The notes below the pieces were generated by a model that worked only from the letters and a program-made list of their open reading frames with translations, made no database searches and was not told where the DNA came from. The position numbers were made by a program, and so were the translations under genes. Shown here piece after piece: positions 17,391 through 26,997 of a stretch of 64,000 bases of DNA; the stretch's first letter is position 1, and each line of letters starts with the position of its first letter. The stretch lies in contig NZ_RQWN01000002.1 in assembly GCF_003977755.1 (NCBI RefSeq), positions 868,001 through 932,000 of the forward strand, given 5' to 3'. Source of the DNA: Haloterrigena salifodinae (GTDB lineage: Archaea > Halobacteriota > Halobacteria > Halobacteriales > Natrialbaceae).

Positions 17391-18272
17391 ATGGTAGACG
17401 AATCAAAGAACATCGAACTGACGGAGGACGACCTCGAAAACAAATCGAAAGGGCAGCTCATCAAGATGGCCGGTCAACTGCGGGATCGGCGAAACGAGCT
17501 CAACCAGATGGCGTCCGAGCGGGCGTCCAAGCGCGACGACCTCAACGCGAAGACACGTGAGAAGGTCGACGAAGCTCAGGAACACCGCGAGAAACGCGAC
17601 GAGCTCAACGAGCAGGTCCAAGAGCACAAGGAAAGCCGCAACGAGCTCAACGCCGAGGCCAATGAGCTGTTCGACAAGGTCGAGAAGCTCAAGTCCGACA
17701 TGGAGCTCGACGAGGGCAAGGACCTCGAGGAACTCGAGGAGGAGATCGAGGAACTCGAGTTTAAGCAGCAGACCGAAGTCCTCTCGAGCGAGGAGGAGAA
17801 GGAGCTCATCGAGAAGATCGAGTCTAAGCGCGAGGAGTACGAGTCCCGAAAGGAGAAACTCGAACAGAACGAGGATCTCGAGGAGCTCGTCGAGGAAGCC
17901 GAGGAAGTGCGATCGGAAGCCTCCCAGCACCACCAGAAAGTGACCGAGCTCGCGGACAAGGCCCAGGAACATCACAACCAGATGATCGAGGCCTATCGGG
18001 AGGCCGACGACATCCGCGACGAAGCCGACGAGATGCACGAGAAGTTCGTCGAGGCCCAGGAGGCCGCCGACCAGCACCACGAGGACTTCGTCCGCGTCCA
18101 GAAGCGACTGCGCGAACTGGACAAGAAGGAAGAGGAAGAGCGCAAGTCCGAGCGCGACAAGAAGAAAGAAGAGGCCAAGGAAGAGGCCGAGGAGATCTAT
18201 CAGAAGTTCAAGGAGGGCGAGACCCTCGACACCGAGGACCTGATGAAACTCCAGAAGACCGGTCTGCTCTAG
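17391..18272 (+). CDS. Long coiled-coil protein
   Basis: This 293-residue protein is almost entirely Glu/Lys/Arg/Leu heptad coiled coil, from LTEDDLENKSKGQLIKMAGQ to EEAEEIYQKFKEG, and ends TEDLMKLQKTGLL. Breaks near residues 95 and 165 give three helical blocks. It is unusually rich in lysine for a halophile. Similar coiled-coil proteins occur across Euryarchaeota, including methanogens, with no assigned activity. It follows cetZ on the same strand but after a 455-base gap, so separate transcription is likely. A structural role is only inference. Confidence 0.8.
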   Translation: MVDESKNIELTEDDLENKSKGQLIKMAGQLRDRRNELNQMASERASKRDDLNAKTREKVDEAQEHREKRDELNEQVQEHKESRNELNAEANELFDKVEKLKSDMELDEGKDLEELEEEIEELEFKQQTEVLSSEEEKELIEKIESKREEYESRKEKLEQNEDLEELVEEAEEVRSEASQHHQKVTELADKAQEHHNQMIEAYREADDIRDEADEMHEKFVEAQEAADQHHEDFVRVQKRLRELDKKEEEERKSERDKKKEEAKEEAEEIYQKFKEGETLDTEDLMKLQKTGLL

Positions 18273-18297
18273 ATCGGTCTCGTCTACCGGCGGTTCG

Positions 18298-18320
18298 GTT
18301 TTCTCTCTTTGCTGCGTTTT
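18298..18320 (+). terminator. T-rich archaeal terminator
   Basis: A pyrimidine stretch with repeated T runs (GGTTTTCTCTCTTT, then GCGTTTT) begins about 26 bases after the stop of the coiled-coil gene. Archaeal polymerase stops at such U-tracts without needing a hairpin. Confidence 0.4.
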
Positions 18321-18533
18321 CGACGCCGGCGCCTCGAGACGGGAGTCCGTCCGGCGCGCTCGAGAGCGACACCGCGAGTCGCTGGTCGATTAATCGGAGC
18401 GCTGACTCGGGCGCTCGCTCTCGAGATCGACTGCGGCCGACCGTTCACTTCGACCGGCAGAAAAATTCTCACGGCGTGTAAGCAGGGTGAGCTATTTTAG
18501 TGCCGGCCGGGGTCGGATGTAGACGAGCGCGTA

Positions 18534-18833
18534 ATGGATACGGACACGAATCGAGTAGCCGAGCGACCGACCGGCCGCGGTACCGCCGCCGAGTTCGGTA
18601 GCGGACTCGATCCCCACGGACCGGAGGACGGGCGAGACGGCCCGGGAGCGACGGTCGTCGATGACCGAACGGTCGTCGCGGACGGTGATCGTTCCGAGCG
18701 AAGCTATACGGGTTTCGACGCCGTCGTCGAAACAGTCGCTGCGTCCGCCCACAAGCTGGTACCGTCCCCGCAGTCGCGTCCGGAGCGATCCGTCGAGACC
18801 GACTGCGAACAGCGGGTATACGGTCCCTACTAG
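18534..18833 (+). CDS. Possible small acidic hypothetical protein
   Basis: This 99-codon reading has halophile-like composition (many Asp, Glu, Val; GTC, GAC, GCC codons) and includes VVDDRTVVADGD and FDAVVETVAASAHKLV. A TATA-like CTATTTTAG lies about 45 bases upstream of its ATG. I recognise no family. The opposite strand is also open here but is richer in Arg and less convincing. The rest of the 18273-18894 interval holds only the T-rich terminator of the previous gene. Confidence 0.4.
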   Translation: MDTDTNRVAERPTGRGTAAEFGSGLDPHGPEDGRDGPGATVVDDRTVVADGDRSERSYTGFDAVVETVAASAHKLVPSPQSRPERSVETDCEQRVYGPY

Positions 18834-18894
18834 TGCACCCGTGGAACCGACCGGCCGATAGCAGACCCCGATTCGAGTTAGTGAGCCTATACCG

Positions 18895-20244
18895 ATGACA
18901 GTTGATAACAGTGCTTCGAGCATGGATCGACACGACGACGATGCGGGCGTCCTGATACCCGGCATCGATGCACCGAGTACCGTCGCCTGTCTCCGTTCGC
19001 TGCGACCGCGCGGCATCCGTACGATCGTCGGTTCCGAGTCGTCGACGACGCCGGCGTCCCGATCGACGTACTGCGACGAGTTCGTCGAGTTGCCGGATCC
19101 GGCCGACGATCTGTCCGCCTACGGTGACGCGTTGCTCGCGGTCGCCGAGCGGTCGGACGTCCGAACGATCATCCCGGTCCGCGAGGAGGACGTCTACGTC
19201 CTCGCCGATCGCAAGGCGGCGTTCGCCGACGTGGTCGACACGAACTGGCCCGATTTCGAAACGCTCCGACGGGTTCAGGACCGCGTCGAACTCTTTGCCG
19301 CCGCCGACGCGGCCGACGTGGCGGTCCCGGAGACCGCGCTGCTCGATCAGTGGACCGACTGGGACCAGGAAACGATCGTAAAGCCCCGATACACGGTCGC
19401 CGCGCCCGCCTATCTCGATCCGAGCGCCGACGAGATCGAGATCGGCTCGACGGAATACCAGCAGCCGGGGACGCCGCCGGACCTCCAGACCGTCGTCGAG
19501 CGCCGCGGGCACGTCCCGTTGGTCCAGGAACGGATCCCCGACTCCCGCGAATTCGGCTTCTTCGCCCTCTACGACCGCGGCGACCCGGTCGCCACCTTCC
19601 AGCACTGCCAGCGCCGCGGCTGGGAGTACTGTGGCGGCCCCAGCGCCTACCGCGAGTCGGTGTACGATCCGGACCTCGAGGCGGCCGGCCGAGCGCTGCT
19701 GGACGAACTCGAGTGGCACGGCCTCGCGATGGTCGAGTTCCTTCGGGACCCCGTCGACGATGAGTACAAGCTCATGGAGATCAACCCGCGCTTCTGGTCG
19801 TCGCTGCCATTTTCCGTCCGCGCGGGCGCGGACTTCCCCCGCTACTACTGGAAGCAGGCCATCGGCGAACCGGTCGCGTCCGACGACACCTACGAGGTCG
19901 GGATCGGCGGCCACCTGCTCCGGGGGGAGCTCAGCTATCTCCACAGCGTGGCGACCAAGGAGTACCCGATGGTCGAACGCCCGTCGCTCACGGGCGAGAT
20001 GCGCGACGTCGCGACGTCGCTCGTCAGTCAGCCGCGGTTCGACTACGCGGTAGCCGACGATCCGCTGCCGTTCGTCCGGGACGGCATCAATCTGGTCGAA
20101 GCGTACCGCGAGAGTCGATCAACGTCGGATTCGGCCGCCGACTCGAGCGAGGCCGATGACCGCGATCCGACGGACGTACCGCCACAATCGACGCGTTCGC
20201 ACGGGGCGTCGCCGTCGCAGACGTCCCAGGGACTCGACGACTGA
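18895..20244 (+). CDS. ATP-grasp carboxylate-amine ligase-like protein
   Basis: This 449-residue protein has a preATP-grasp N-terminus (VLIPGIDAPSTVACLRSLRPRGIRT) and an ATP-grasp core. QETIVKPRYTV supplies the nucleotide lysine, VPLVQERIPDSREFGFFALYD is central, and LMEINPRFWSSLPFSV carries the Glu and Asn metal ligands. Such haloarchaeal proteins resemble carbamoyl-phosphate-synthase-type ligases acting on carboxylates. The substrate is unknown. The last 50 residues are disordered and Ser/Asp-rich. An internal ATG at 18922 is an alternative start. It leads a run of plus-strand genes. Confidence 0.8.
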   Translation: MTVDNSASSMDRHDDDAGVLIPGIDAPSTVACLRSLRPRGIRTIVGSESSTTPASRSTYCDEFVELPDPADDLSAYGDALLAVAERSDVRTIIPVREEDVYVLADRKAAFADVVDTNWPDFETLRRVQDRVELFAAADAADVAVPETALLDQWTDWDQETIVKPRYTVAAPAYLDPSADEIEIGSTEYQQPGTPPDLQTVVERRGHVPLVQERIPDSREFGFFALYDRGDPVATFQHCQRRGWEYCGGPSAYRESVYDPDLEAAGRALLDELEWHGLAMVEFLRDPVDDEYKLMEINPRFWSSLPFSVRAGADFPRYYWKQAIGEPVASDDTYEVGIGGHLLRGELSYLHSVATKEYPMVERPSLTGEMRDVATSLVSQPRFDYAVADDPLPFVRDGINLVEAYRESRSTSDSAADSSEADDRDPTDVPPQSTRSHGASPSQTSQGLDD

Positions 20245-20345
20245 ATCGGCGCGTCGCTCGCGGCCCCCCGAGACCGCGGGCTGACAGGTCGCCGGAACCG
20301 CCAATGCTTACCGGGTACCGTACGGAGATAGTCGTATGAGACGAG

Positions 20346-21350
20346 GTGTCCGCTGTGATCGGTAGCGAACGGATCGACCGACTGCTGATCGTCGTCGTCG
20401 GCGTCGTCGCCTTCGCCGCGGCCGGGTTCGCGCTGTTCGTCGTCTATCCGGACTCGCTGGCGGAGCTACTCGGCGTGCTCGTCGCGCTCGCGGTCGTGGC
20501 GCTCGGCGTTCGCTTCTCGAGCAATATCGCCGCGTCGCTGTACCCCGACTACGACGTCGCCGAGGTCGCCGTCGAGGGTCCCATCACGCGCGACGGCGGC
20601 GGCGGGTCGCTCCCCTCGAGTCCGCGGGGGACGCCGGCCGACGACATCGTCGACCAGATCGATCGGGCCGACGAGGACGACAGCGTCGACGCTCTCCTAT
20701 TGAAGCTGAACACGCCGGGCGGCGAGGTCGTCCCCAGCGACGACATCCGACTGGCGGCCGCGCGGTTCGACGGGCCGACGATCGCCTACGCAACCGACGT
20801 CTGCGCCAGCGGCGGCTACTGGATCGCCAGCGGCTGCGACGAACTCTGGGCTCGCGAGGGCTCGATCGTCGGCTCGATCGGCGTCATCGGCTCCCGGGTC
20901 AACGCCAGCGACCTCGCCGAGAGGGTCGGCCTCTCCTACGAGCGGTTCGCCGCCGGCGATTACAAGGACGCCGGCACCCCTCTGAAGGAGATGGACGAAG
21001 ACGAACGCGCGTACCTGCAGGGGCTGATCGACGACTACTATGACACGTTCGTCGAGCGGGTCAGCGACGGCCGCGACCTCGACGCGGAGTTCGTCCGCGA
21101 CACCGAGGCGCGAATCTATCTCGGCGAACAGGCCCACGACCTGGAGCTCGTCGATCGCCTCGGCACCCGCCGAGAGATCGAGGACGAACTGGCCGATCGC
21201 CTCGAGCGCGACGAGATCAGCGTCGAGGAGTTCGAGCCCGAACGGCCGCTGATGGCCCGCATCGGCACCGGCGCACAGCAAGTAGCCTACGCCTTCGGGG
21301 CCGGCATCTCGGGGCTCGCCGAGGACCGGGAGTTCCGCCTGCGGACCTGA
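20346..21350 (+). CDS. sppA: Signal peptide peptidase SppA (S49 family)
   Basis: This 334-residue protein has two N-terminal transmembrane helices (about residues 12-55), then a ClpP-like S49 domain. The nucleophilic serine lies in VCASGGYWIASG, and the general-base lysine lies in AAGDYKDAGTPLKEMDEDE. SppA digests signal-peptide remnants inside the membrane after secretion. The start is a GTG at 20346, since no in-frame ATG lies between the upstream stop and the first helix. A second GTG at 20355 is nearly as good. It precedes the DUF373 gene by 96 bases. Confidence 0.9.
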   Translation: MSAVIGSERIDRLLIVVVGVVAFAAAGFALFVVYPDSLAELLGVLVALAVVALGVRFSSNIAASLYPDYDVAEVAVEGPITRDGGGGSLPSSPRGTPADDIVDQIDRADEDDSVDALLLKLNTPGGEVVPSDDIRLAAARFDGPTIAYATDVCASGGYWIASGCDELWAREGSIVGSIGVIGSRVNASDLAERVGLSYERFAAGDYKDAGTPLKEMDEDERAYLQGLIDDYYDTFVERVSDGRDLDAEFVRDTEARIYLGEQAHDLELVDRLGTRREIEDELADRLERDEISVEEFEPERPLMARIGTGAQQVAYAFGAGISGLAEDREFRLRT

Positions 21351-21446
21351 TCGAACGCTCGCAGGCCGTTCTCGTCGATCGCTCGGCGCCTCGATCGCGT
21401 CGAACGAGTAAGTGGTTTTATCGTCACACGGAATGCATCGCCTACC

Positions 21447-22784
21447 GTGACAACGCTGGTCGTCTGTCTCGACCGGACCGACGACGTCGGTCGCAAGACC
21501 GGACTGCGCTCTCCAGTCGTGGGCTGGGAGGCGATCCGCGCGCTCGTGACCGACGTTGGACTGGCGGATCCGGAAGATTCGGGAGTCAACTCCCTGCTCG
21601 AGACGTTGCGCGTCGCCCAAAACCTCCGCGACGAGAACGAGGAGGTCGTCGTCGCGGTCGTCTCGGGCGACCGGGAGTCGATGGTCTCGGCGGACAGAGC
21701 CGTCGCGACGCAACTGGACGAACTCGTTGCCGAGTACGATCCCGACTCCGCGGTCGTCGTCATCGACAGCGCGGAGGACGAGCGACTGGTTCCGATCGTC
21801 GAGAGCCGGGTCCGGGTCGATTCGGTCGACCGCGTCGTCGTCCGTCAGGCCCGGGATATCGAGTCGACTTACTACCTGCTCAAGCAGTTCCTCGCCGACG
21901 AGGAACTGCGTCAGACCGTCCTCGTACCGATCGGGTTGACGCTGCTGGTCTTCCCGATGCTCGCGAGTTTCGTCGGTCCCGCGGAGGGCGCCGCCGCGAT
22001 CACGACCGTCATCGGCGTTTTCCTGCTCTACAAGGGGTTCAATATCGACGAGCGGGTGACGAGAGTCGCCCATCAGGTGCGCGAATCACTGTACTCCGGC
22101 CAGGTCTCGGTCGTCACCTACGTCGTTGCCGCGGGGCTGACCTTCGTGGGCGTCTTCGCCGGCGCGTTAGGCGTCTCGACGCTCGAGGATACCCCCGGCG
22201 TCGTGGTGCCGGCGATGCAGTTCGCCTTCAACAGCGTCCCCTGGCTTGCGATGGCCGCGCTGACGGCCAGCGCCGGCCGCCTGCTCGACGAGGCCATCGG
22301 CGACGGACCGATCCGCAGTTCGTATCTCAATCTCCCCTTTATCGTTATCGCCGTCGGGCTGGTCGTCCGGGGCTTCTCGGCGTACTTCCTCGAGCAACAG
22401 CGCGTGATCGACCCGTTCGTGGTGCCGGCCTACGAGCTCGGCGTTATTTCGAACGAGCAGTTCGTGGTGTCGGCCGGCGAACGGCTCGCGCTGTTCGTCG
22501 TGACCGGGATCGTGGTTAGTCTCGTCGGCGCGCACGTCGCGTCGTACTTCAGCGCCAGTCGAGAGGAGGGCGAGCTTGCCGACGGCGGCCCCGAGTCCCC
22601 ACGGACGGGCGAGACGGTGTCGGATCCGTCCGCGGACGCCGACTCGACGTCGGAACTCACCGACGGCGGGCCGCCGACGACCCCGACGGACGCCGCCGAC
22701 GCCGATCACGGTGCGGCGCCGCAGTCGGGCTCGGAGTCGGCGACCGACTCTTCCTCGAGTACCGACGCCGATTCGGCCGAGTGA
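21447..22784 (+). CDS. DUF373 family membrane protein
   Basis: This 445-residue protein opens MTTLVVCLDRTDDVGRKTGL, characteristic of DUF373. A soluble Rossmann-like domain of about 150 residues (VVVAVVSGDRESMVSADRA) is followed by five to six transmembrane helices between about 165 and 365, then a disordered acidic tail of about 65 residues. The family is almost wholly archaeal and its biochemical role is unknown. The soluble domain suggests nucleotide or metabolite sensing, which is inference. A TATA-like GGTTTTATCG lies about 35 bases upstream. Confidence 0.87.
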   Translation: MTTLVVCLDRTDDVGRKTGLRSPVVGWEAIRALVTDVGLADPEDSGVNSLLETLRVAQNLRDENEEVVVAVVSGDRESMVSADRAVATQLDELVAEYDPDSAVVVIDSAEDERLVPIVESRVRVDSVDRVVVRQARDIESTYYLLKQFLADEELRQTVLVPIGLTLLVFPMLASFVGPAEGAAAITTVIGVFLLYKGFNIDERVTRVAHQVRESLYSGQVSVVTYVVAAGLTFVGVFAGALGVSTLEDTPGVVVPAMQFAFNSVPWLAMAALTASAGRLLDEAIGDGPIRSSYLNLPFIVIAVGLVVRGFSAYFLEQQRVIDPFVVPAYELGVISNEQFVVSAGERLALFVVTGIVVSLVGAHVASYFSASREEGELADGGPESPRTGETVSDPSADADSTSELTDGGPPTTPTDAADADHGAAPQSGSESATDSSSSTDADSAE

Positions 22785-22839
22785 GCCGTCGGCGACCGGA
22801 CTCGTCACCCATATACTCCTCTGGAGCAACGGATCTCCC

Positions 22840-23565
22840 ATGAGCGACGCAGACGGGACGTGGGTGAGCCTCTTCTCGGGCGGCAAGGACTCCTCGTGGG
22901 CGCTGTACCGGGCCCTCGAGACGGGACGCGACGTCTCTCACCTCGTAACGGTCCACCCAACGGGCGACTCGTACATGTACCACGTGCCAGCGACGGAACT
23001 GGCGGCGCTGGCCGCCGAGAGCATCGGGATTCCGCTGATCGACGTCGAACCCGACGACTTCGAGGCCGCCGCCGCCGCGGACTCCGGCGCGCAGGGCGAC
23101 GACGAACTCGAGCCGCTCGAGGCCGCCTTGACCGACCTCGACGCGGACCTCGAGGGCGGCATCGCCGGCGTCACCGCGGGCGCTGTCGAGAGCGAGTACC
23201 AGACCAGCCGCATTCAGGGAATGTGCGACCGGCTGGGCTGCGAGCTGTTCGCCCCCCTCTGGCAGGAAGACCCCCGAGAGCTCGCCGACGCGATGCTCGA
23301 GGCCGACTTCGAGATCGCGATCATCCAGGTCGCCGCCCACGGACTCGATGAGTCGTGGCTCGGCCGGACGCTCGATCATGAGGCGCTCGAGGAACTCGAG
23401 GCGCTCAACGAGGAGTACGGCGTCCACATCCTCGGGGAGGGCGGCGAGTTCGAGACGCTGGTCGTTGATGGACCACACATGGATCGGCAGATCGGCCTCG
23501 AGTACGAGAAAGAGTGGGACGGGACTCGCGGGCGATTGCGGATTACGGATGCGCGGCTCGAGTAG
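22840..23565 (+). CDS. dph6: Diphthine-ammonia ligase
   Basis: This 241-residue ATP-pyrophosphatase-fold enzyme carries the P-loop SGGKDSSWALYRAL at about residues 12-25. The later motifs are GAVESEYQTSRIQGMCDRLG, LFAPLWQEDPRELADAML, and GEGGEFETLVVDGPHM. It amidates diphthine on elongation factor 2, the last step of diphthamide synthesis. The ATG at 22840 is chosen from the family start, and the gene follows the DUF373 stop by 55 bases. An Asp/Glu-rich insertion near residues 75-100 is a halophile addition. Confidence 0.92.
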   Translation: MSDADGTWVSLFSGGKDSSWALYRALETGRDVSHLVTVHPTGDSYMYHVPATELAALAAESIGIPLIDVEPDDFEAAAAADSGAQGDDELEPLEAALTDLDADLEGGIAGVTAGAVESEYQTSRIQGMCDRLGCELFAPLWQEDPRELADAMLEADFEIAIIQVAAHGLDESWLGRTLDHEALEELEALNEEYGVHILGEGGEFETLVVDGPHMDRQIGLEYEKEWDGTRGRLRITDARLE

Positions 23566-23656
23566 CGAAGTACGGACGCCCCTCGAGTAGCGAACTGTAG
23601 CGAGCGGCGGCGTTCGAGGGGAGGTTTCAATAGGGTCTGCCCGACTGGTTCCACCG

Positions 23657-25204
23657 ATGAACGTCTTCCTCGGCATCGACGCGGGCACGCGGAACGTCAA
23701 GGTCGTCGCGTACGACCGCGAGGGGAGTGCGGTGGCGACGGCGTCGGCGTCCCAGTCGGTCGTCACTCCGGAACCCGGCCGGGCCGAACAGGAGATGGAC
23801 GCGGTGTGGTCGGTAACCGCCGAGACGATCCAAACAGTGGTGGCGGAACTCGAGGCCCGCGAGGACGACGCGGAGATCGAAGCCGTCGGCCTCACGGGGC
23901 AGGGCGACGGCTGCTGGCTGATCGACGGCGACGGCGAGCCCGTCCGGAACGCTATCCTTTGGTCGGACAGCCGCGCGGCGCCGATCGTCGAGGACTGGGC
24001 GCGCGACGGCACCCTCGAGACGCTGGCCGAGATCTGCGGCTCGCGTCCGTATCCGGGAATGAGTCTGCCCGTGTTGCGGTGGCTGGCCGACGAAGAACCC
24101 GCGGCCCTCGAGCGAGCGACGACGGCGTTTTCCTGTACGGACTGGCTCGCGTACTCGCTGACCGGCGAGCGCGGTACCGACACCACCGAGGCGACGGTGC
24201 CGTTGCTCGACCGCGAGACGACCGCGTTCGAGCCGGCCGTCTTCGAAGCGGTCGGGCTCCCGGAACGAGCGTCGCTGATTCCGGACCTCCGCGCGCCGAC
24301 GGACGTCGTCGGGACGGTCGCGGAGACGGCCGCCGGCGAAACCGGACTGCCCGCCGGGACGCCGGTCGTCACCGGGGCCATCGACGTCGCCGCGTCGGCG
24401 GTCGGCAGCGGCGCCGTCCGGCCGGGCGACGGCGCCGCCTCGATCGGTACCTCGCTGTTCACGCAGGTGATCGGCGACGGCCCCGGCGCGGAGCCGACGG
24501 CGATCGGGATGGCGCTGGGAATCGACGACCGGTGGACCACCGCGATCGGCTCGAACGCCGGCACGCGGACCCTCGAGTGGGTCCGATCGGCGATCGCCGA
24601 CGGCGCGTCGTTCGACGACCTCGAGGAGTTGGCTCGGTCGGCCCCGGCGGGAAGCGACGGGCTGCTCTACCTGCCGTATCTGAGCGAGACCGGCGAGCGC
24701 GGACCGTTCACCGATCCTGACGCCCGGGCGGGGTTCCTCGGTCTCTCACCGACCCACGGGACCGCCCACCTCGTTCGGAGCGCCTACGAGGGGCTGACGC
24801 TGGCCCTGCGGGACTGCGTGGACCACCTCCCCGCCGACCCCGATCGGATCGCCCTGAGCGGGGGCGGCACTCGATCGTCGCTGCTCTGCCAGCTCGTCGC
24901 CGACTGCACGGGGACCGAGATCGTCGTCCCGACGAACGACGAACCGGGGGCGACGGGCGCCGCGGCGTTCGCCGCCGTCGGCGTGGGCGCGTACCCGAAC
25001 CTCGAGGCCGCGACCGACGCGCTCGCGGGCGATCGAACCCGGTACGCGCCGCGGCCGTCGACCGCCGGGACGTACGACGAGCTGTACGCCGCCTACCGCG
25101 ACGCACGCACGGACATGGCGCCGATCTGGGATTCGCAGGCCGCCTTTCGGACGTCCACGGACGCGGCGGGAACGGAACCGACGGCCGACCCGGACGCGGA
25201 GTGA
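23657..25204 (+). CDS. FGGY-family carbohydrate kinase
   Basis: This 515-residue sugar kinase has both FGGY actin-like halves. The N-terminal phosphate loop is FLGIDAGTRNVKVVAYD, with GLTGQGDGCWLIDGDG next. The C-terminal half has GLLYLPYLSETGERGPF, then ALSGGGTRSSLLCQLVADC with the adenosine loop, and ATGAAAFAAVGVGAYP. It phosphorylates a pentose, pentulose or polyol with ATP. Its sequence resembles L-xylulose or erythritol kinases more than glycerol kinase, but the substrate is open. No sugar dehydrogenase or transporter lies beside it. It starts 91 bases after dph6. Confidence 0.88.
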   Translation: MNVFLGIDAGTRNVKVVAYDREGSAVATASASQSVVTPEPGRAEQEMDAVWSVTAETIQTVVAELEAREDDAEIEAVGLTGQGDGCWLIDGDGEPVRNAILWSDSRAAPIVEDWARDGTLETLAEICGSRPYPGMSLPVLRWLADEEPAALERATTAFSCTDWLAYSLTGERGTDTTEATVPLLDRETTAFEPAVFEAVGLPERASLIPDLRAPTDVVGTVAETAAGETGLPAGTPVVTGAIDVAASAVGSGAVRPGDGAASIGTSLFTQVIGDGPGAEPTAIGMALGIDDRWTTAIGSNAGTRTLEWVRSAIADGASFDDLEELARSAPAGSDGLLYLPYLSETGERGPFTDPDARAGFLGLSPTHGTAHLVRSAYEGLTLALRDCVDHLPADPDRIALSGGGTRSSLLCQLVADCTGTEIVVPTNDEPGATGAAAFAAVGVGAYPNLEAATDALAGDRTRYAPRPSTAGTYDELYAAYRDARTDMAPIWDSQAAFRTSTDAAGTEPTADPDAE

Positions 25205-25267
25205 GTCCAACTGGTTTCACCTGACGGGCGAATTTCTTTGCGTCTCGTCGGTGACGTCGCTGACGGC

Positions 25268-25732
25268 ATGATCGAATCCCAGCGCGACCTGTTCGTCCGC
25301 GAACTGCGCGAACTGTACCACATCGAACGGGAACTCGAGGACCTCCAGTCGGAGCTGGCCGAGGCGGCGACCGACGAGGACATCGAGGAGTACTACATGG
25401 CCCACAGCGAGACCACGTCCGAGCAGATCGGGCGACTCGAAACGCTGTTCGACGCCGTGCAGGAAGAGCCCGGGGCGCTCGAGAGCCCCTCGCTGGCGGG
25501 GCTGCGCGAGGACCGCGAGGAGATCGTTCAGGATGTCGAAGACCCGCATCTCGGCGACCTCGTCGAGACGGAACTCGGCCGCGGGATCGAGCGCCTCGAG
25601 ATCACGAAACTCGAGACGCTGCTGACGCTGGCCGACCGGATGGACCTGCCGAACGAGGTCGTCGACCCGCTCGAGCAGACGAAAGCCGAGGCCGAGAACG
25701 GACTCGAGAACGTCCGGACGTTGACGGCCTGA
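25268..25732 (+). CDS. Ferritin-like DUF892 (YciE-type) protein
   Basis: This 154-residue helical protein reads MIESQRDLFVRELRELYHIE, matching the opening helix of DUF892 proteins (FVDELRDLYDAE in the family). ELAEAATDEDIEEYYMAHSETTSEQIGRLETLF and a closing TLADRMDLP helix also match. Such proteins form four-helix bundles and are linked to stress or iron in bacteria. The carboxylate metal ligands are only partly visible. The ATG at 25268 is taken because upstream codons give a short nonconserved leader. It follows the kinase by 63 bases. Confidence 0.75.
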   Translation: MIESQRDLFVRELRELYHIERELEDLQSELAEAATDEDIEEYYMAHSETTSEQIGRLETLFDAVQEEPGALESPSLAGLREDREEIVQDVEDPHLGDLVETELGRGIERLEITKLETLLTLADRMDLPNEVVDPLEQTKAEAENGLENVRTLTA

Positions 25733-25915
25733 GTCGCCGCCACGGACTCGCCTGGGGAATGACCGCCCGTCAGAGAGGATGCATGGTACGACAGATATGT
25801 ATGGAGACGGAACTGCCATCAGATTTCCTAGCACTTTTCGTGTAGCTAAACCGCCGTTCTATCTACGAGGACGGCAATGCGGGTGCCTGGTCCCGCGTTA
25901 GCTCGCTGCCAGAAC

Positions 25916-25926
25916 AATTTTATAGT
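25916..25926 (+). promoter_or_regulatory. TATA box of the lipoprotein gene
   Basis: ATTTTATAGT lies about 23 bases before the ATG at 25949. It predicts a nearly leaderless transcript and supports that start. The rest of the interval from 25733 shows nothing else clear. Confidence 0.55.
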
Positions 25927-25948
25927 GTTACTGACTTTCACGAATAGA

Positions 25949-26866
25949 ATGCAATCGAGACGAACGGTGCTTCGAGCGACGGCCGGGGGGACGAGCGTCG
26001 GGCTGCTGGCTGCGCTCGCCGGCTGTAGCGACGAAACCAGTACGGACGGGGAGAACGGGGACGAAGACGACAAAGCGGAAAACGGCGGTGGGACCGAGAC
26101 CGAGACCGACGTACTCGCGTACACCGATTGGACCTACGATCCCGACGAGTTGTCCAGAGACTCGATCGTCGCCATGGAGATGGATCTCAACGCGCTCCTC
26201 GAGGCGGATCCGTCGTACGCGGAGGAGTTCCGTTCGGACCTGACGGAGCGCTACCACGAGAGCCTCGAAGCCGAGGAGATCGACGCCGTCGTCAGCGCGG
26301 GCGCCGCCGAGATTCTCGCCGGCTCGTTCGATCCCGGGGCGGTCATCAACGAAATGTCGGTGTCCGAGGCGGAGGGCTACGGGGGATTCGACCTCTACGA
26401 CGAGGAGGAGTCGTCCGTCACCGTCGCGACCGACGGGGAGTATCTCATCAGATCGGAGCCGAGCACCTACCAGTCGTTCAGCGCCAGCGAGGAGATCGAA
26501 CTCTTGATCGATACCAACGCCGGGGACGCGGCTCGACTCGCCGACGAGAGCGATCTCTTCGCGCAGCTCTCCGACGGGGACGCCGACGGCGACATGGAGT
26601 TCGTCCACGTACAGAGCGAGTCGTTCGCCGAAAGCGCGTCCGACGATGCGGTCGTCGCGAGACGCGAGACGGCAACGGTCGAGAGCACAGGGACGACCAT
26701 CGAGCAACGCGATCTGTACAAGAGCGAAGCCGGGATCGACCGCGACGAAATCGAATCGCAGTATCAGTCGGCGGACGTCGAGCTGGACGACATCTCTCAG
26801 GACGGTCGACTCGTGACGATCGTGTTTGAGATGTCGACCGACGAGTATCTGAACACCAGCAGCTAA
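25949..26866 (+). CDS. Tat-type lipoprotein, function unknown
   Basis: This 305-residue exported protein begins MQSRRTVLRATAGG, a twin-arginine signal, followed by a lipobox (LAALAGC) near residue 25 where the Cys would be lipidated. A low-complexity Asp/Glu/Gly linker leads to a folded domain with DWTYDPDELSRDSIVAMEMD and IVFEMSTDEYLN at the end. Similar large lipoproteins are common on halophile surfaces. I recognise no catalytic motif. The start is set by the signal peptide and the TATA box at 25916. Confidence 0.75.
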   Translation: MQSRRTVLRATAGGTSVGLLAALAGCSDETSTDGENGDEDDKAENGGGTETETDVLAYTDWTYDPDELSRDSIVAMEMDLNALLEADPSYAEEFRSDLTERYHESLEAEEIDAVVSAGAAEILAGSFDPGAVINEMSVSEAEGYGGFDLYDEEESSVTVATDGEYLIRSEPSTYQSFSASEEIELLIDTNAGDAARLADESDLFAQLSDGDADGDMEFVHVQSESFAESASDDAVVARRETATVESTGTTIEQRDLYKSEAGIDRDEIESQYQSADVELDDISQDGRLVTIVFEMSTDEYLNTSS

Positions 26867-26997
26867 CGCGCTCGGCCCGATTCGGTCCAAACTCGAGGGG
26901 AGAAATTCTCGGCGTGAATCGACGCGATTCCGTTCTCTTCCTAGTCGCCCGGTAGTATTCGTCCGGTCCGAGACGGTCAGCCGTCGCTCGAGCCCGT

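Noticed and set aside
18492-19016. A 174-codon minus-strand reading opposite the small hypothetical and ATP-grasp start
   Set aside because: Arg-rich with mixed codon use, and it crosses the probable promoter and start of the ATP-grasp gene. The plus-strand reading is more halophile-like.
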